Below, piece after piece: positions 56,522-64,000 of a stretch of DNA of 64,000 bases. The notes under the pieces were generated by a model that saw only the letters and a program-made list of their open reading frames with translations, had not been told where the DNA came from and ran no database searches. The stretch comes from Rahnella aceris (GTDB lineage Bacteria; Pseudomonadota; Gammaproteobacteria; Enterobacterales; Enterobacteriaceae), in contig NZ_JAADJV010000001.1 in the NCBI RefSeq assembly GCF_011684115.1, positions 310,001-374,000 on the forward strand, written 5' to 3'. Position 1 is the stretch's first letter. Each line of letters starts with the position of its first letter. The position numbers were made by a program, and so were the translations under genes.

Positions 56522-57537
56522 TAGCAACTCTCCCGCTTGCACAACGACGAAGCGATCGTCACTTCTTCCCATTCCTCGTCATTAATCCTCGCCAGCAATG
56601 CCTGGGCGGCGCGCACCCCGATTTCTTTATGCGGAATAGCAATAGTGGTCAGCGGCGGCTGGCATACTTTACTGACATCGGCATTGCCGAAGCCGACCAC
56701 GGCAAGTTCATCTGGCACTTTGATGCGTCTGCGCTGGCATTCATACAGTGCGCCACAGGCGAGATCGTCGGAAACACACACCAGCGCGTCAATTTCCGGC
56801 CAGGCAAGCAGGAACTCCGGCAGTTGCTGAGCGCCGGTGGAAAAGCTGGCAGGCTCGGCGGCGTTTATCACCCGGTGCGGGGACATGTGCGCTTTCAACA
56901 TGGCCTTACGCCAACCCTGAAGGTGCTGCTGGAAAATCCACTGTTCCTGATTGGCACACAGCATGCCAATATTCTGATATCCCTTCGCCACCACCGTCTG
57001 GGTCAACTGAAACATCGCCTCGACATAATCAATGCCGATATTCATGTCGATTGGCGAAGTGGTCAGCGCACCGATTTCCAGCACCGGGATGGTCAGGTTA
57101 TCCAGCCATTGACGTACATTGGCGGAGTGTTCAACGGACAGTAAAATCGCCGCCGCCAGATTGTAGGAAAGCAACGTTTCCAGCAGTTTTTCTTCCCGCT
57201 CAATACGATGTTGAGATTCCGCCAGCATGATCTGATAACCGGCCGGTTGCAGCACTTTCTGTAGCCCGGCAAACATCTCGGCGCAGCCCGCTTCGGAAAG
57301 GCTCGGCACAATCATCGCAATGGTATTTGAGGAGGCGGAAGCCAGGGAACTGGCGGCCTGGTTGGGCAGATATCCCAGCTGACTGACCGCTTCTTCGATC
57401 TTCTCCCGTAGCTTATCGGAGACCTGTTCGGGTGTGCGCAGCGCACGGGAAACAGTCATGCTGCCCACGCCCGCCAGTTGCGCGACATCAGCCAGCGTCA
57501 CTCTTCCGGTACTGCGTCTTTTCTTGTTAATGGACAT
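56521..57537 (-). CDS. LacI/GntR-type transcriptional repressor of the PTS-transketolase operon
   Basis: 338 residues. N-terminal LacI helix-turn-helix at about 14-48 (TLADVAQLAGVGSMTVSRAL) and hinge (LGYLPNQAASSLASASSNTI), followed by a periplasmic-binding-type effector domain. Closest in feel to GntR of gluconate systems. AGGATCG precedes the ATG. Divergent from the PTS genes, with three matching palindromes between, so it most likely represses that operon and itself. Effector probably the sugar or its phosphate. Confidence 0.9.
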   Translation of the reverse strand: MSINKKRRSTGRVTLADVAQLAGVGSMTVSRALRTPEQVSDKLREKIEEAVSQLGYLPNQAASSLASASSNTIAMIVPSLSEAGCAEMFAGLQKVLQPAGYQIMLAESQHRIEREEKLLETLLSYNLAAAILLSVEHSANVRQWLDNLTIPVLEIGALTTSPIDMNIGIDYVEAMFQLTQTVVAKGYQNIGMLCANQEQWIFQQHLQGWRKAMLKAHMSPHRVINAAEPASFSTGAQQLPEFLLAWPEIDALVCVSDDLACGALYECQRRRIKVPDELAVVGFGNADVSKVCQPPLTTIAIPHKEIGVRAAQALLARINDEEWEEVTIASSLCKRESC

Positions 57538-57729
57538 TCACGATCCTGACCTTAACTGCGCATCTTGCGCAAAATGTATACCCACAGGTATAGCGAAAAA
57601 AGCGGGCCGCAGCAGGACCGGTAAATCGGGAACCACGGCAGAATTCGGTAAATTATCGGCAATTTCCCGACAAAGTATACCGTTATTTATGCGATCCACG
57701 GGACGGCGATACCGCTGTGTGATTATTTT

Positions 57730-57743
57730 TGATAGCGCTATCA
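57730..57743. promoter_or_regulatory. LacI-type operator O1
   Basis: TGATAGCGCTATCA, a perfect 14-bp palindrome with the central CGC-type core expected for GntR-like LacI regulators. Centre 57736.5, about -92 from the predicted PTS start. Confidence 0.75.
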
Positions 57744-57764
57744 CAGATCTCAATGATAGAAGTT

Positions 57765-57778
57765 TGGTAGCGCTATCT
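57765..57778. promoter_or_regulatory. LacI-type operator O2
   Basis: TGGTAGCGCTATCT, 12 of 14 to O1. Centre 57771.5, 35 bp from O1, which allows looping or side-by-side binding. It is enclosed by a separate 11-bp inverted repeat, ACAGATCTCAA (57743-57753) and TTGAGATCTGT (57779-57789). Confidence 0.7.
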
Positions 57779-57779
57779 T

Positions 57780-57823
57780 TGAGATCTGTATCACAGATGT
57801 TAACGCTACCGCTGAAGTAGAGT
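57780..57823 (+). promoter_or_regulatory. CRP site, operator O3 and -10 of the PTS-transketolase promoter
   Basis: TGAGA-TCTGTA-TCACA (57780-57795) matches the CRP core at 9 of 10 bases, centre 57787.5. TAGAGT (57818-57823) is the -10; a start near 57829 puts CRP at -41.5, the class II position. TGTTAACGCTACCG (57798-57811), 10 of 14 to O1, is a third operator inside the promoter. Together: cAMP-CRP activation plus specific repression. The 57538-57891 gap holds nothing else. Confidence 0.75.
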
Positions 57824-57891
57824 CTGGATCGTTGGTGCGGTCTGGGGGAAATTTGACCGGCCATCTTTAAAAATAAAAACGGAGCATCACT

Positions 57892-58335
57892 ATGCTGAAT
57901 GATTGGCTGACATCTGAACGAATTCAGATCAGAACGGATATCACGGACTGGCGGCAGGCAGTGGAAGTGAGCGCTGAGCCACTGCTGAAAGAAGGGACAA
58001 TTACCCCGGATTACCTGACGGCTATTTTTGCTCAACGGGAAAAACTGGGGCCGTATTTTGTTCTGGCGCCGGGCATTGCGATGCCACACGCCAGACCAGA
58101 AGAAGGGGCGAACGGGTTGGGACTCTCGTTGCTGACGCTGCCGCACGGCGTGGCGTTTAATTCAGAGGATAACGATCCGGTGTATACCGTGGTGATGTTA
58201 TCGGCAGCAGATAAGCACAGCCATATTGAACTGATTTCTGAACTGGCAGAATTATTTTCCAGTGAAGAAGATATGCAGAAAATACATCAGGCAAAAACCA
58301 TCAGAGAAATTCAGGACGTTATATCCCGCTATTAA
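57892..58335 (+). CDS. PTS EIIA component, Ula/SgaA (fructose-mannitol EIIA) type
   Basis: 147 residues, one EIIA type-2 domain with phosphorylated His66 in IAMPHARPEEGAN. It takes phosphate from HPr and gives it to EIIB. GGAG lies 8 bases before the ATG. First gene of a five-gene operon: EIIA, EIIB, EIIC and two transketolase halves. A similar set lies next to pta in Salmonella (STM2340-2344, from memory). The 129-bp gap to EIIB is AT-rich without a gene. Confidence 0.9.
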   Translation: MLNDWLTSERIQIRTDITDWRQAVEVSAEPLLKEGTITPDYLTAIFAQREKLGPYFVLAPGIAMPHARPEEGANGLGLSLLTLPHGVAFNSEDNDPVYTVVMLSAADKHSHIELISELAELFSSEEDMQKIHQAKTIREIQDVISRY

Positions 58336-58473
58336 TTTGACTTAATATTGTAAAGGGAGTGCGACTTAAATCTAAGGGTATTCTGACCATTCATATGCAT
58401 TAACATGTGCAGATGGAGTACGGTTCTACATATTTTAATCGTTTAAAAAACAGATAAAGGACAAGTGGATAAT

Positions 58474-58755
58474 ATGAAAATCATGGCGATTTGTGGTTCC
58501 GGTTTAGGCAGCAGCTTTATGGTTGAAATGAACATCAAGAAAGTCCTGAAGAAACTCAATATTCAGGCAGATGTTCAGCACTCTGATTTGTCCTCAGCCA
58601 TTCCGGGTGAAGCCGACCTGTTCGTGATGGCAAAGGACATCGCTGCCAGTGCCAGCATTCCTGAAAACCAGTTAGTGGTGATTACCAACATCATTGATAT
58701 TAATGAACTAGAAACAAAACTGATTGCTCACTTTGAAAAACATCCAGTGTCCTGA
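58474..58755 (+). CDS. PTS EIIB component, ascorbate/SgaB type
   Basis: 93 residues from the ATG at 58474; a GTG at 58465 (3 codons more) is closer to the AAAGGA and may be the true start. The phosphorylated cysteine is in MAICGSGLGSSFMVEM. Small stand-alone EIIB as in the UlaB/SgaB family. Transfers phosphate to the incoming sugar at EIIC. Confidence 0.9.
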   Translation: MKIMAICGSGLGSSFMVEMNIKKVLKKLNIQADVQHSDLSSAIPGEADLFVMAKDIAASASIPENQLVVITNIIDINELETKLIAHFEKHPVS

Positions 58756-58805
58756 CCGGCACTGAATAACCCTACAAATAAAACAAATAGACAAACGAGG
58801 TGGAT

Positions 58806-60182
58806 ATGTTTATCCAGGAAACGCTCAAGTTTGTGGTCGATATATTAAAAGTGCCTTCCATACTGGTGGGGCTCATCGCATTAATCGGTCTGGTGGCACA
58901 AAAGAAAAACTTTTCTGATGTGGTGAAAGGCACGGTTAAAACAATACTTGGCTTTTTAGTATTGGGCGGTGGTGCAACAGTATTAGTTGGCTCATTAAAT
59001 CCTTTAGGCGGTATGTTTGAACACGCCTTTAATATCCAGGGTATTATTCCTAATAACGAAGCGATTGTTTCCATCGCGCTGGAGAAATTCGGTGCACCGA
59101 CAGCGTTAATTATGGCGTTTGGTATGGTGGCAAACCTGATCGTGGCCCGTTTCACCCGTCTTAAATATGTGTTTCTGACCGGTCATCACACATTTTATAT
59201 GGCCTGTATGATCAGCGTTATTCTGACGGTGGCCGGTTTTGAAGGTGTTTCACTGGTGTTCACCGGTTCCCTGACGCTGGGCCTTATCATGGCGTTCTTC
59301 CCGGCGCTGGCGCAACGTTACATGCGTAAAATTACCGGCAGCGACGACGTGGCATTTGGTCATTTCGGCACCATTGGTTACGTCTTATCGGGCTGGATCG
59401 GCAGTAAAGTTGGCAAAGGTTCACGTTCTACGGAAGAAATGAATCTGCCGAAAAACCTCAGTTTCCTGCGCGACAGTTCCATCTCAATCTCACTCACCAT
59501 GATTATTATTTATCTGATTATGGCGGTGTTCGCGGGTCAGGTCTTTGTTGAGGCGACCTACAGTGCAGGCCAGAACTACCTGGTGTACGCCATCATCATG
59601 GCAATTACCTTTGCGGCGGGTGTGTTCATCATTTTGCAGGGTGTGCGTCTGATCCTGGCGGAAATCGTTCCGGCATTCGTCGGCTTCTCCGAGAAACTGG
59701 TGCCTAATGCCCGTCCGGCGCTGGATTGTCCGGTGGTGTATCCGTACGCGCCGAATGCGGTGCTGATCGGTTTCCTGTTCAGCTTCCTTGGCGGTCTGGT
59801 GGGACTGTTCCTGTTAGGGCAAATGCATCTGGTGCTGATCCTGCCGGGCGTGGTGCCACACTTCTTCACTGGTGCGACGGCAGGTGTGTTCGGTAATGCG
59901 ACCGGCGGGCGTCGCGGGGCAATGATCGGTGCGTTTGCCAACGGCGTGCTGATTACCTTCCTGCCGGTTCTGCTGTTGCCAGTACTGGGCGCGCTGGGCT
60001 TTGCGAATGCCACCTTCTCTGATGCGGACTTCGGCGTTATCGGCATCCTGCTGGGTAATCTGGCTCGCTTTATGTCGAAGGAAGGCATCATGGCGCTGAT
60101 TGTCGGTATCTTCGCGGTACTGGTTGCCTGGAACTATCTCGGCAAAAAACCGGCGGCTGAGAAAGAAATCACTGAAAAGTAA
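58806..60182 (+). CDS. PTS EIIC component, UlaA/SgaT family permease
   Basis: 458 residues from the ATG at 58806 with GAGG 6 bases upstream. About 11 membrane segments with features of the ascorbate-type EIIC: ALIGLVAQKKNFSDVVKGT, GHHTFYMACM, and ATGGRRGAMIGAFANGVLIT. Moves and phosphorylates its substrate with EIIA and EIIB. UlaA takes L-ascorbate; here the downstream genes are transketolase and not the ula lactonase/decarboxylase set, so the substrate is probably different. Confidence 0.9.
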   Translation: MFIQETLKFVVDILKVPSILVGLIALIGLVAQKKNFSDVVKGTVKTILGFLVLGGGATVLVGSLNPLGGMFEHAFNIQGIIPNNEAIVSIALEKFGAPTALIMAFGMVANLIVARFTRLKYVFLTGHHTFYMACMISVILTVAGFEGVSLVFTGSLTLGLIMAFFPALAQRYMRKITGSDDVAFGHFGTIGYVLSGWIGSKVGKGSRSTEEMNLPKNLSFLRDSSISISLTMIIIYLIMAVFAGQVFVEATYSAGQNYLVYAIIMAITFAAGVFIILQGVRLILAEIVPAFVGFSEKLVPNARPALDCPVVYPYAPNAVLIGFLFSFLGGLVGLFLLGQMHLVLILPGVVPHFFTGATAGVFGNATGGRRGAMIGAFANGVLITFLPVLLLPVLGALGFANATFSDADFGVIGILLGNLARFMSKEGIMALIVGIFAVLVAWNYLGKKPAAEKEITEK

Positions 60183-60280
60183 TTCCCTGCACCACTACGT
60201 TTTTTAACTCCATCCGGGAAACACTGTCCTGCCTGTTAGAAATAACAGGCCAGGATAAGTGCTCATTAAAATAAGGACCA

Positions 60281-61120
60281 ATGAAGATGAAAGATGTCCA
60301 GGAGGTTCGTGATCTGGCCCGCCATATCCGTATCGAGACGCTAAAAATGCTGACCGGTTTAGGATTCGGGCACTATGGCGGCAGCATGTCCGTGGTGGAA
60401 ACGCTGGCCGTGTTGTATGGCGATGTGATGCGCATCGACCCGAAAAAACCAGACTGGCAGGAACGTGATTATTTCGTGCTGTCCAAAGGCCATGCTGGTC
60501 CGGCGTTGTATGCCACGCTGGCACTGAAAGGTTATTTCCCGGTCAGCGAATTACACACCCTCAACCAGAATGGCACAAAGCTGCCGAGCCATCCGGACCG
60601 GCTGCGGACCACCGGCGTGGATGCCACCACCGGCTCGCTGGGACAAGGCGTTTCCATTGCGGCGGGCATGGCACTTTCGCATAAGCTGGCTGGTCGCAGC
60701 AACCGCGTCTTCTGCATTCTTGGCGACGGTGAGTTGAACGAGGGCCAGTGCTGGGAAGCCTTCCAGTTTATTGCGCACCACAATCTGCATAACCTGACAC
60801 TGTTCATCGATTACAACAAACAGCAACTCGATGGCACGCTGGATGAAGTGATTAAGCCATTCGATCTGGCCGGAAAATTCAGTGCGTTCGGGTTTGATGT
60901 AGAGACCATTAAAGGCGATGACATTGTAGCTATCAGCGAGGCGGTCACGCCGGTTCGTCACGCCGAGCAGCGTCCTCTGGTGGTGATCCTCGACAGCATC
61001 AAAGGGCAGGGCGTGAAGTATCTCGAGCAACTGGCGAACTCACATCACCTGCGTTTAACGCCGGATGTGAAACTGGAAATCGAAAATGCTATCGCTGAGC
61101 TGGAGGCCACTCATGTTTGA
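60281..61120 (+). CDS. Transketolase, N-terminal subunit (TPP-binding half)
   Basis: 279 residues. TPP pyrophosphate motif GDGELNEGQCWEAFQF with the closing NKQQLDG (GDG-x-N class), and the LSKGHAGPALYATLALKG and TTGSLGQGVSIAAGMA transketolase segments. AAGGA lies just upstream; a second ATG two codons on is an alternative. Pairs with the next gene to make an active heteromeric transketolase. The stop overlaps the next start by 8 bp. Role: likely moves a two-carbon unit from the imported ketose phosphate. Confidence 0.92.
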   Translation: MKMKDVQEVRDLARHIRIETLKMLTGLGFGHYGGSMSVVETLAVLYGDVMRIDPKKPDWQERDYFVLSKGHAGPALYATLALKGYFPVSELHTLNQNGTKLPSHPDRLRTTGVDATTGSLGQGVSIAAGMALSHKLAGRSNRVFCILGDGELNEGQCWEAFQFIAHHNLHNLTLFIDYNKQQLDGTLDEVIKPFDLAGKFSAFGFDVETIKGDDIVAISEAVTPVRHAEQRPLVVILDSIKGQGVKYLEQLANSHHLRLTPDVKLEIENAIAELEATHV

Positions 61121-62066
61121 AGTTTCTCTTGAATTGCAAAAAGACGCAGTAGAAATGCGTAAAGTTTACGCCAATACCGTGCGTGAAAAGATTGTAGAGA
61201 ATACGCCGATTATCGCGCTGGAAGCCGATCTGATGAGCTCGATGGCGATGGACGGCGTTCATAAAGATCATCCAGATCACGTGATTAACTGCGGCATCAT
61301 GGAAGCGAATGTCATCGGTGTTGCCGCCGGGCTATCGCTGACCGGTCGCGTGCCGTTTGTGCATACTTTTACCGCCTTTGCCAGCCGCCGCTGTTTCGAT
61401 CAGCTGTTTATGTCTCTGGATTACCAGAAGAATAACGTCAAAATCATTGCGTCAGATGCGGGCGTCAGCGCCTGTCATAACGGCGGCACGCATATGTCGT
61501 TCGAAGATATGGGCATTGTGCGCGGGCTGGCGAGTTCGGTGGTGATGGAAGTCACCGACGCCGTGATGTTCCGCAATATTTTGCTGCAACTGATGGATTT
61601 AAAAGGTTTCTACTGGGTGCGTACCATTCGCAAACAGGCTACGCAGGTTTACAAGGAAGGCTCGACGTTTACCATCGGCAAGGCCAATGTGCTGCGCGAT
61701 GGCACAGACGTGACGCTGATTGCTAACGGGATTATGGTGGCGGAAGCGCTGAGAGCGGCGCAAATGCTGGAACGCGAAGGGGTCAGTGCGGCAGTCATCG
61801 ACATGTTTACCCTCAAGCCAATTGATAAAGATGTCATCATCAAATACGCCACGAAAACCGGCAAAATTGTGACCTGTGAAAACCACAGTATTCATAACGG
61901 ACTGGGATCGGCGGTGGCGGAAGTGCTGGTGGAAAACCAGCCGGTGCCGATGCGCCGGGTTGGTGTCAAAGAGCGTTACGGACAGGTGGGCACCCAGGAG
62001 TTTTTACAGCAGGAATATGGCCTGACGGCTGAACATATTCTGGAAGCAGCAAAAACACTGCTCTGA
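61113..62066 (+). CDS. Transketolase, C-terminal subunit
   Basis: 317 residues from the ATG at 61113 with GGAGG 6 bases upstream. Pyrimidine-binding domain with catalytic Glu in GIMEANVIGVAAGLSL and FTAFASRRCFDQLFMSL, and the C-terminal domain with CENHSIHNGLGSAVAEV. Together with the preceding subunit it equals one full-length transketolase; split transketolases are a normal class and this is not a frameshift. Last gene of the operon, ending against the pta terminator. Confidence 0.92.
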   Translation: MFEVSLELQKDAVEMRKVYANTVREKIVENTPIIALEADLMSSMAMDGVHKDHPDHVINCGIMEANVIGVAAGLSLTGRVPFVHTFTAFASRRCFDQLFMSLDYQKNNVKIIASDAGVSACHNGGTHMSFEDMGIVRGLASSVVMEVTDAVMFRNILLQLMDLKGFYWVRTIRKQATQVYKEGSTFTIGKANVLRDGTDVTLIANGIMVAEALRAAQMLEREGVSAAVIDMFTLKPIDKDVIIKYATKTGKIVTCENHSIHNGLGSAVAEVLVENQPVPMRRVGVKERYGQVGTQEFLQQEYGLTAEHILEAAKTLL

Positions 62067-62106
62067 ATCTTTATCGATCAGCCATGAAGCGATCCGCAAA
62101 AAAGAC

Positions 62107-62139
62107 CAAAAAAAACGCCGGACTCAAAAAGCCCGGCGT
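62107..62139 (-). terminator. pta terminator
   Basis: On the minus strand CCGGCGT-type stem: ACGCCGG (62115-62121) and CCGGCGT (62133-62139), followed in the minus direction by eight T. Lies between the convergent transketolase and pta genes. Confidence 0.85.
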
Positions 62140-62160
62140 CTTGCGTTCAGAGGGTTTGGC

Positions 62161-64000
62161 TTATTTGGCCGCAACCGCTGCTTCTGCCTGAGCAGACTGA
62201 ATCGCAGTCAGTGCAATGGTGTAGACGATATCGTCAACCAGTGCGCCACGCGACAGGTCATTAACCGGTTTACGCATACCCTGCAGCATCGGCCCGATAG
62301 AGACCAGATCCGCAGAACGTTGTACCGCTTTGTACGTGGTGTTACCGGTATTCAGGTCAGGGAAGATGAACACGGTCGCTTTACCCGCAACCGGCGAGTT
62401 TGGCGCTTTAGATTGTGCAACATCAGCCATGATCGCAGCATCATATTGCAGCGGGCCATCGATGATGAGATCCGGACGTTTTTCCTGGGCCAGACGGGTC
62501 GCTTCACGCACTTTCTCAACGTCGCTACCGGCGCCGGAGTTACCGGTTGAGTAGGAGATCATGGCAACGCGGGGTTCGATACCGAAGGCTGCAGCGGAGT
62601 CCGCAGACTGGATCGCGATTTCAGACAGCTGTTCAGCAGTAGGATCCGGATTGATCGCACAGTCGCCATAAACCAGAACCTGATCAGGCAGCAGCATGAA
62701 GAACACAGAGGAAACCAGTGAGCTGCCCGGCGCGGTTTTGATCAACTGTAATGGCGGGCGGATGGTGTTTGCGGTGGTGTGAACAGCACCGGAAACCAGA
62801 CCGTCAACGTTACCTTGTTCCAGCATCAGGGTGCCGAGAACCACGTTGTCTTCCAGTTGTTCGCGCGCAACCACTTCGGTCATACCCTTGCTTTTACGCA
62901 GTTCAACCAGACGCGCCACGTATTCTTCACGGACAGCCACCGGATCAACGATTTCGATGCCTTTACCCAGCGTCACGCCCTGAGCTGCTGCAACGCGTTT
63001 GATCTCGTCAGGGTTACCCAACAGAACACATTCCGCGATACCACGTTCAGCACAAAGCGCTGCCGCTTTCACAGTGCGTGGCTCGTCGCCTTCCGGCAGA
63101 ACGATACGTTTACCGGCTTTACGGGCCAGTTCGGTCAGCTGATAGCGGAATGCCGGAGGTGACAGACGGCGTGAGCGTTCAGAATGTGCGCTCAGGGAGT
63201 TGATCCAGTCAGCATTGATGTGAGAAGCCACGTACTGTTGCAGTTTCTCTACGCGCTGATGGTCATCTGCAGGCACTTCCAGATTGAAGCTTTGCAGGCT
63301 CAGGGAAGTCTGCCAGGTGTTGGTTTCTACCATGAAGACTGGCAGGCCTGTCTGGAATGCACGTTCGCACAGGCTGTTGATGCGGGCGTCGATTTCGTAG
63401 CCACCGGTCAGCAGGATAGCGCCGATTTCCACGCCATTCATGGCTGCCAGACAGGCTGAAACCAGCACGTCAGGACGGTCAGCGGAGGTCACCAGCAGGG
63501 AGCCAGGACGGAAATGCTCCAGCATATGCGGAATGCTGCGTGCGCAGAAAGTGACGGATTTCACGCGGCGGGTTTTGACGTCGCCTTCGTTGATGATACG
63601 TGCGTTCAGGTGCTTAGCCATGTCGATTGCGCGGGTGGCAATCAGCTCGAAGCTCCACGGAATGCAGCCCAGAACCGGCAGCGGGCTGTTAGCGAACAGC
63701 TGAGTCGGGTCGATATTTGCCACGCTGGCTTTGGTGGAATCATCAAAGATTTCAGACAGGTCAGGACGTGTACGCCCCTGCTCGTCAACCGGTGCATTCA
63801 GTTTGTTAATGATTACGCCGGTGATATTTTTGTTTTTGCTGCCACCGAAGCTGGAACGGGCCAGTTCGATACGTTCTTTGAGCTGCGCAGGAGAATCATT
63901 ACCCAGCGCCAGAACGAAGACGATTTCTGCGTTCAGGGTTTTGGCAATTTCGTAGTTCAGCGCATTGGCGAACTGGTGTTTGCGGGTAGGCACTAAACCT
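62161..64000 (-). CDS. pta: Pta, phosphate acetyltransferase (5' end outside window)
   Basis: About 612 residues of an expected 714; the frame is open to the window edge, so the N-terminal 100 or so are missing (a GTG at 63993 is internal: it encodes Val in [11 protein letters not shown]). Visible parts: rest of the N-terminal P-loop-like domain ([17 protein letters not shown]), the DRTGG middle domain, and the C-terminal catalytic phosphotransacetylase domain ([53 protein letters not shown]). Converts acetyl-CoA to acetyl phosphate; ackA normally lies upstream of it, beyond the edge. Confidence 0.97.
   Translation of the reverse strand, partial: GLVPTRKHQFANALNYEIAKTLNAEIVFVLALGNDSPAQLKERIELARSSFGGSKNKNITGVIINKLNAPVDEQGRTRPDLSEIFDDSTKASVANIDPTQLFANSPLPVLGCIPWSFELIATRAIDMAKHLNARIINEGDVKTRRVKSVTFCARSIPHMLEHFRPGSLLVTSADRPDVLVSACLAAMNGVEIGAILLTGGYEIDARINSLCERAFQTGLPVFMVETNTWQTSLSLQSFNLEVPADDHQRVEKLQQYVASHINADWINSLSAHSERSRRLSPPAFRYQLTELARKAGKRIVLPEGDEPRTVKAAALCAERGIAECVLLGNPDEIKRVAAAQGVTLGKGIEIVDPVAVREEYVARLVELRKSKGMTEVVAREQLEDNVVLGTLMLEQGNVDGLVSGAVHTTANTIRPPLQLIKTAPGSSLVSSVFFMLLPDQVLVYGDCAINPDPTAEQLSEIAIQSADSAAAFGIEPRVAMISYSTGNSGAGSDVEKVREATRLAQEKRPDLIIDGPLQYDAAIMADVAQSKAPNSPVAGKATVFIFPDLNTGNTTYKAVQRSADLVSIGPMLQGMRKPVNDLSRGALVDDIVYTIALTAIQSAQAEAAVAAK

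Noticed and set aside
57710..57735. TGTGA at about 57717 as a CRP site
   Set aside because: The second half does not match; the site at 57780-57795 is 9 of 10 and correctly spaced from the -10.
60281..62066. Transketolase gene broken by a frameshift
   Set aside because: Each half has its own ribosome site and start, they overlap by 8 bp, and two-subunit transketolases are a normal class.

Overview
The window is a contiguous stretch of enterobacterial core chromosome. Gene order from mlaA through fadL, yfcZ, fadIJ, sixA, smrB, prmB, aroC, mepA, yfcA, epmC, yfcL, mnmC, fabB, flk, pdxB, usg, truA, dedA, accD, folC, dedD, cvpA, purF, ubiX, hisJQMP, yfcH, yfcG, yfcD to pta follows the E. coli and Salmonella backbone. 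Several departures point to a Yersiniaceae-type member of the Enterobacterales (Rahnella, Ewingella, Serratia or Yersinia grade; my best guess is Rahnella-like, unverified): the complete ccm operon sits beside mlaA, ccmH and ccmI are separate genes, and ERIC elements and other palindromic repeats lie in the gaps.

Layout. 1-3.5 kb: end of a sugar:cation symporter, a GNAT acetyltransferase, an orphan MetQ-like lipoprotein, tRNA-Arg(CCT) and the FNT-family channel yfdC. 3.7-11 kb: ccmABCDEFGHI, cytochrome c maturation, mostly joined by 4-bp overlaps. 11-18 kb: lipid handling (mlaA, fadL, yfcZ, fadIJ) with FadR-type palindromes at fadL and fadI. 18-27.7 kb: sixA, smrB, prmB-aroC-mepA-yfcA, epmC-yfcL, mnmC and fabB, the last with FadR- and FabR-type sites in a recognisable promoter. 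27.7-36.3 kb: an accessory patch (Met/His/Cys-rich DUF2946-type protein, PepSY membrane protein, YbiR-like permease, MocR regulator divergent from a rhodanese protein, flk, EamA exporter divergent from an AraC regulator). 36.4-50.2 kb: pdxB to hisP. 50.2-56.5 kb: pepT, an orphan DppA-like binding protein, a 570-bp structured non-coding element, yfcH, yfcG, yfcD. 56.5-62.1 kb: a LacI-family repressor and a PTS (EIIA, EIIB, EIIC) plus split-transketolase operon. 62.1-64 kb: pta, cut by the window edge.

How the parts work together. FadL imports long-chain fatty acids, FadIJ degrade them, FabB and AccD make them, and FadR-like sites connect import, degradation and synthesis. The hisJQMP transporter has a GG-N10-GC sigma-54 promoter and an upstream NtrC-like inverted repeat, suggesting nitrogen control. 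CvpA-purF has a PurR box. The PTS-transketolase operon has three spaced LacI-type operators and a CRP site placed exactly for class II activation, so it looks like a catabolite-controlled route taking an unknown sugar or sugar acid into pentose-phosphate-type chemistry.

The most unusual items are the 570-bp inverted-repeat element at 53214-53783, the likely copper-linked Met/His-rich trio at 27938-31126, the uncharacterised PTS-transketolase system, and the 39-bp in-frame tandem repeat in dedD. I see no CRISPR array, complete insertion sequence, prophage or rRNA. All family calls rest on sequence recognition from memory; no database search was run.
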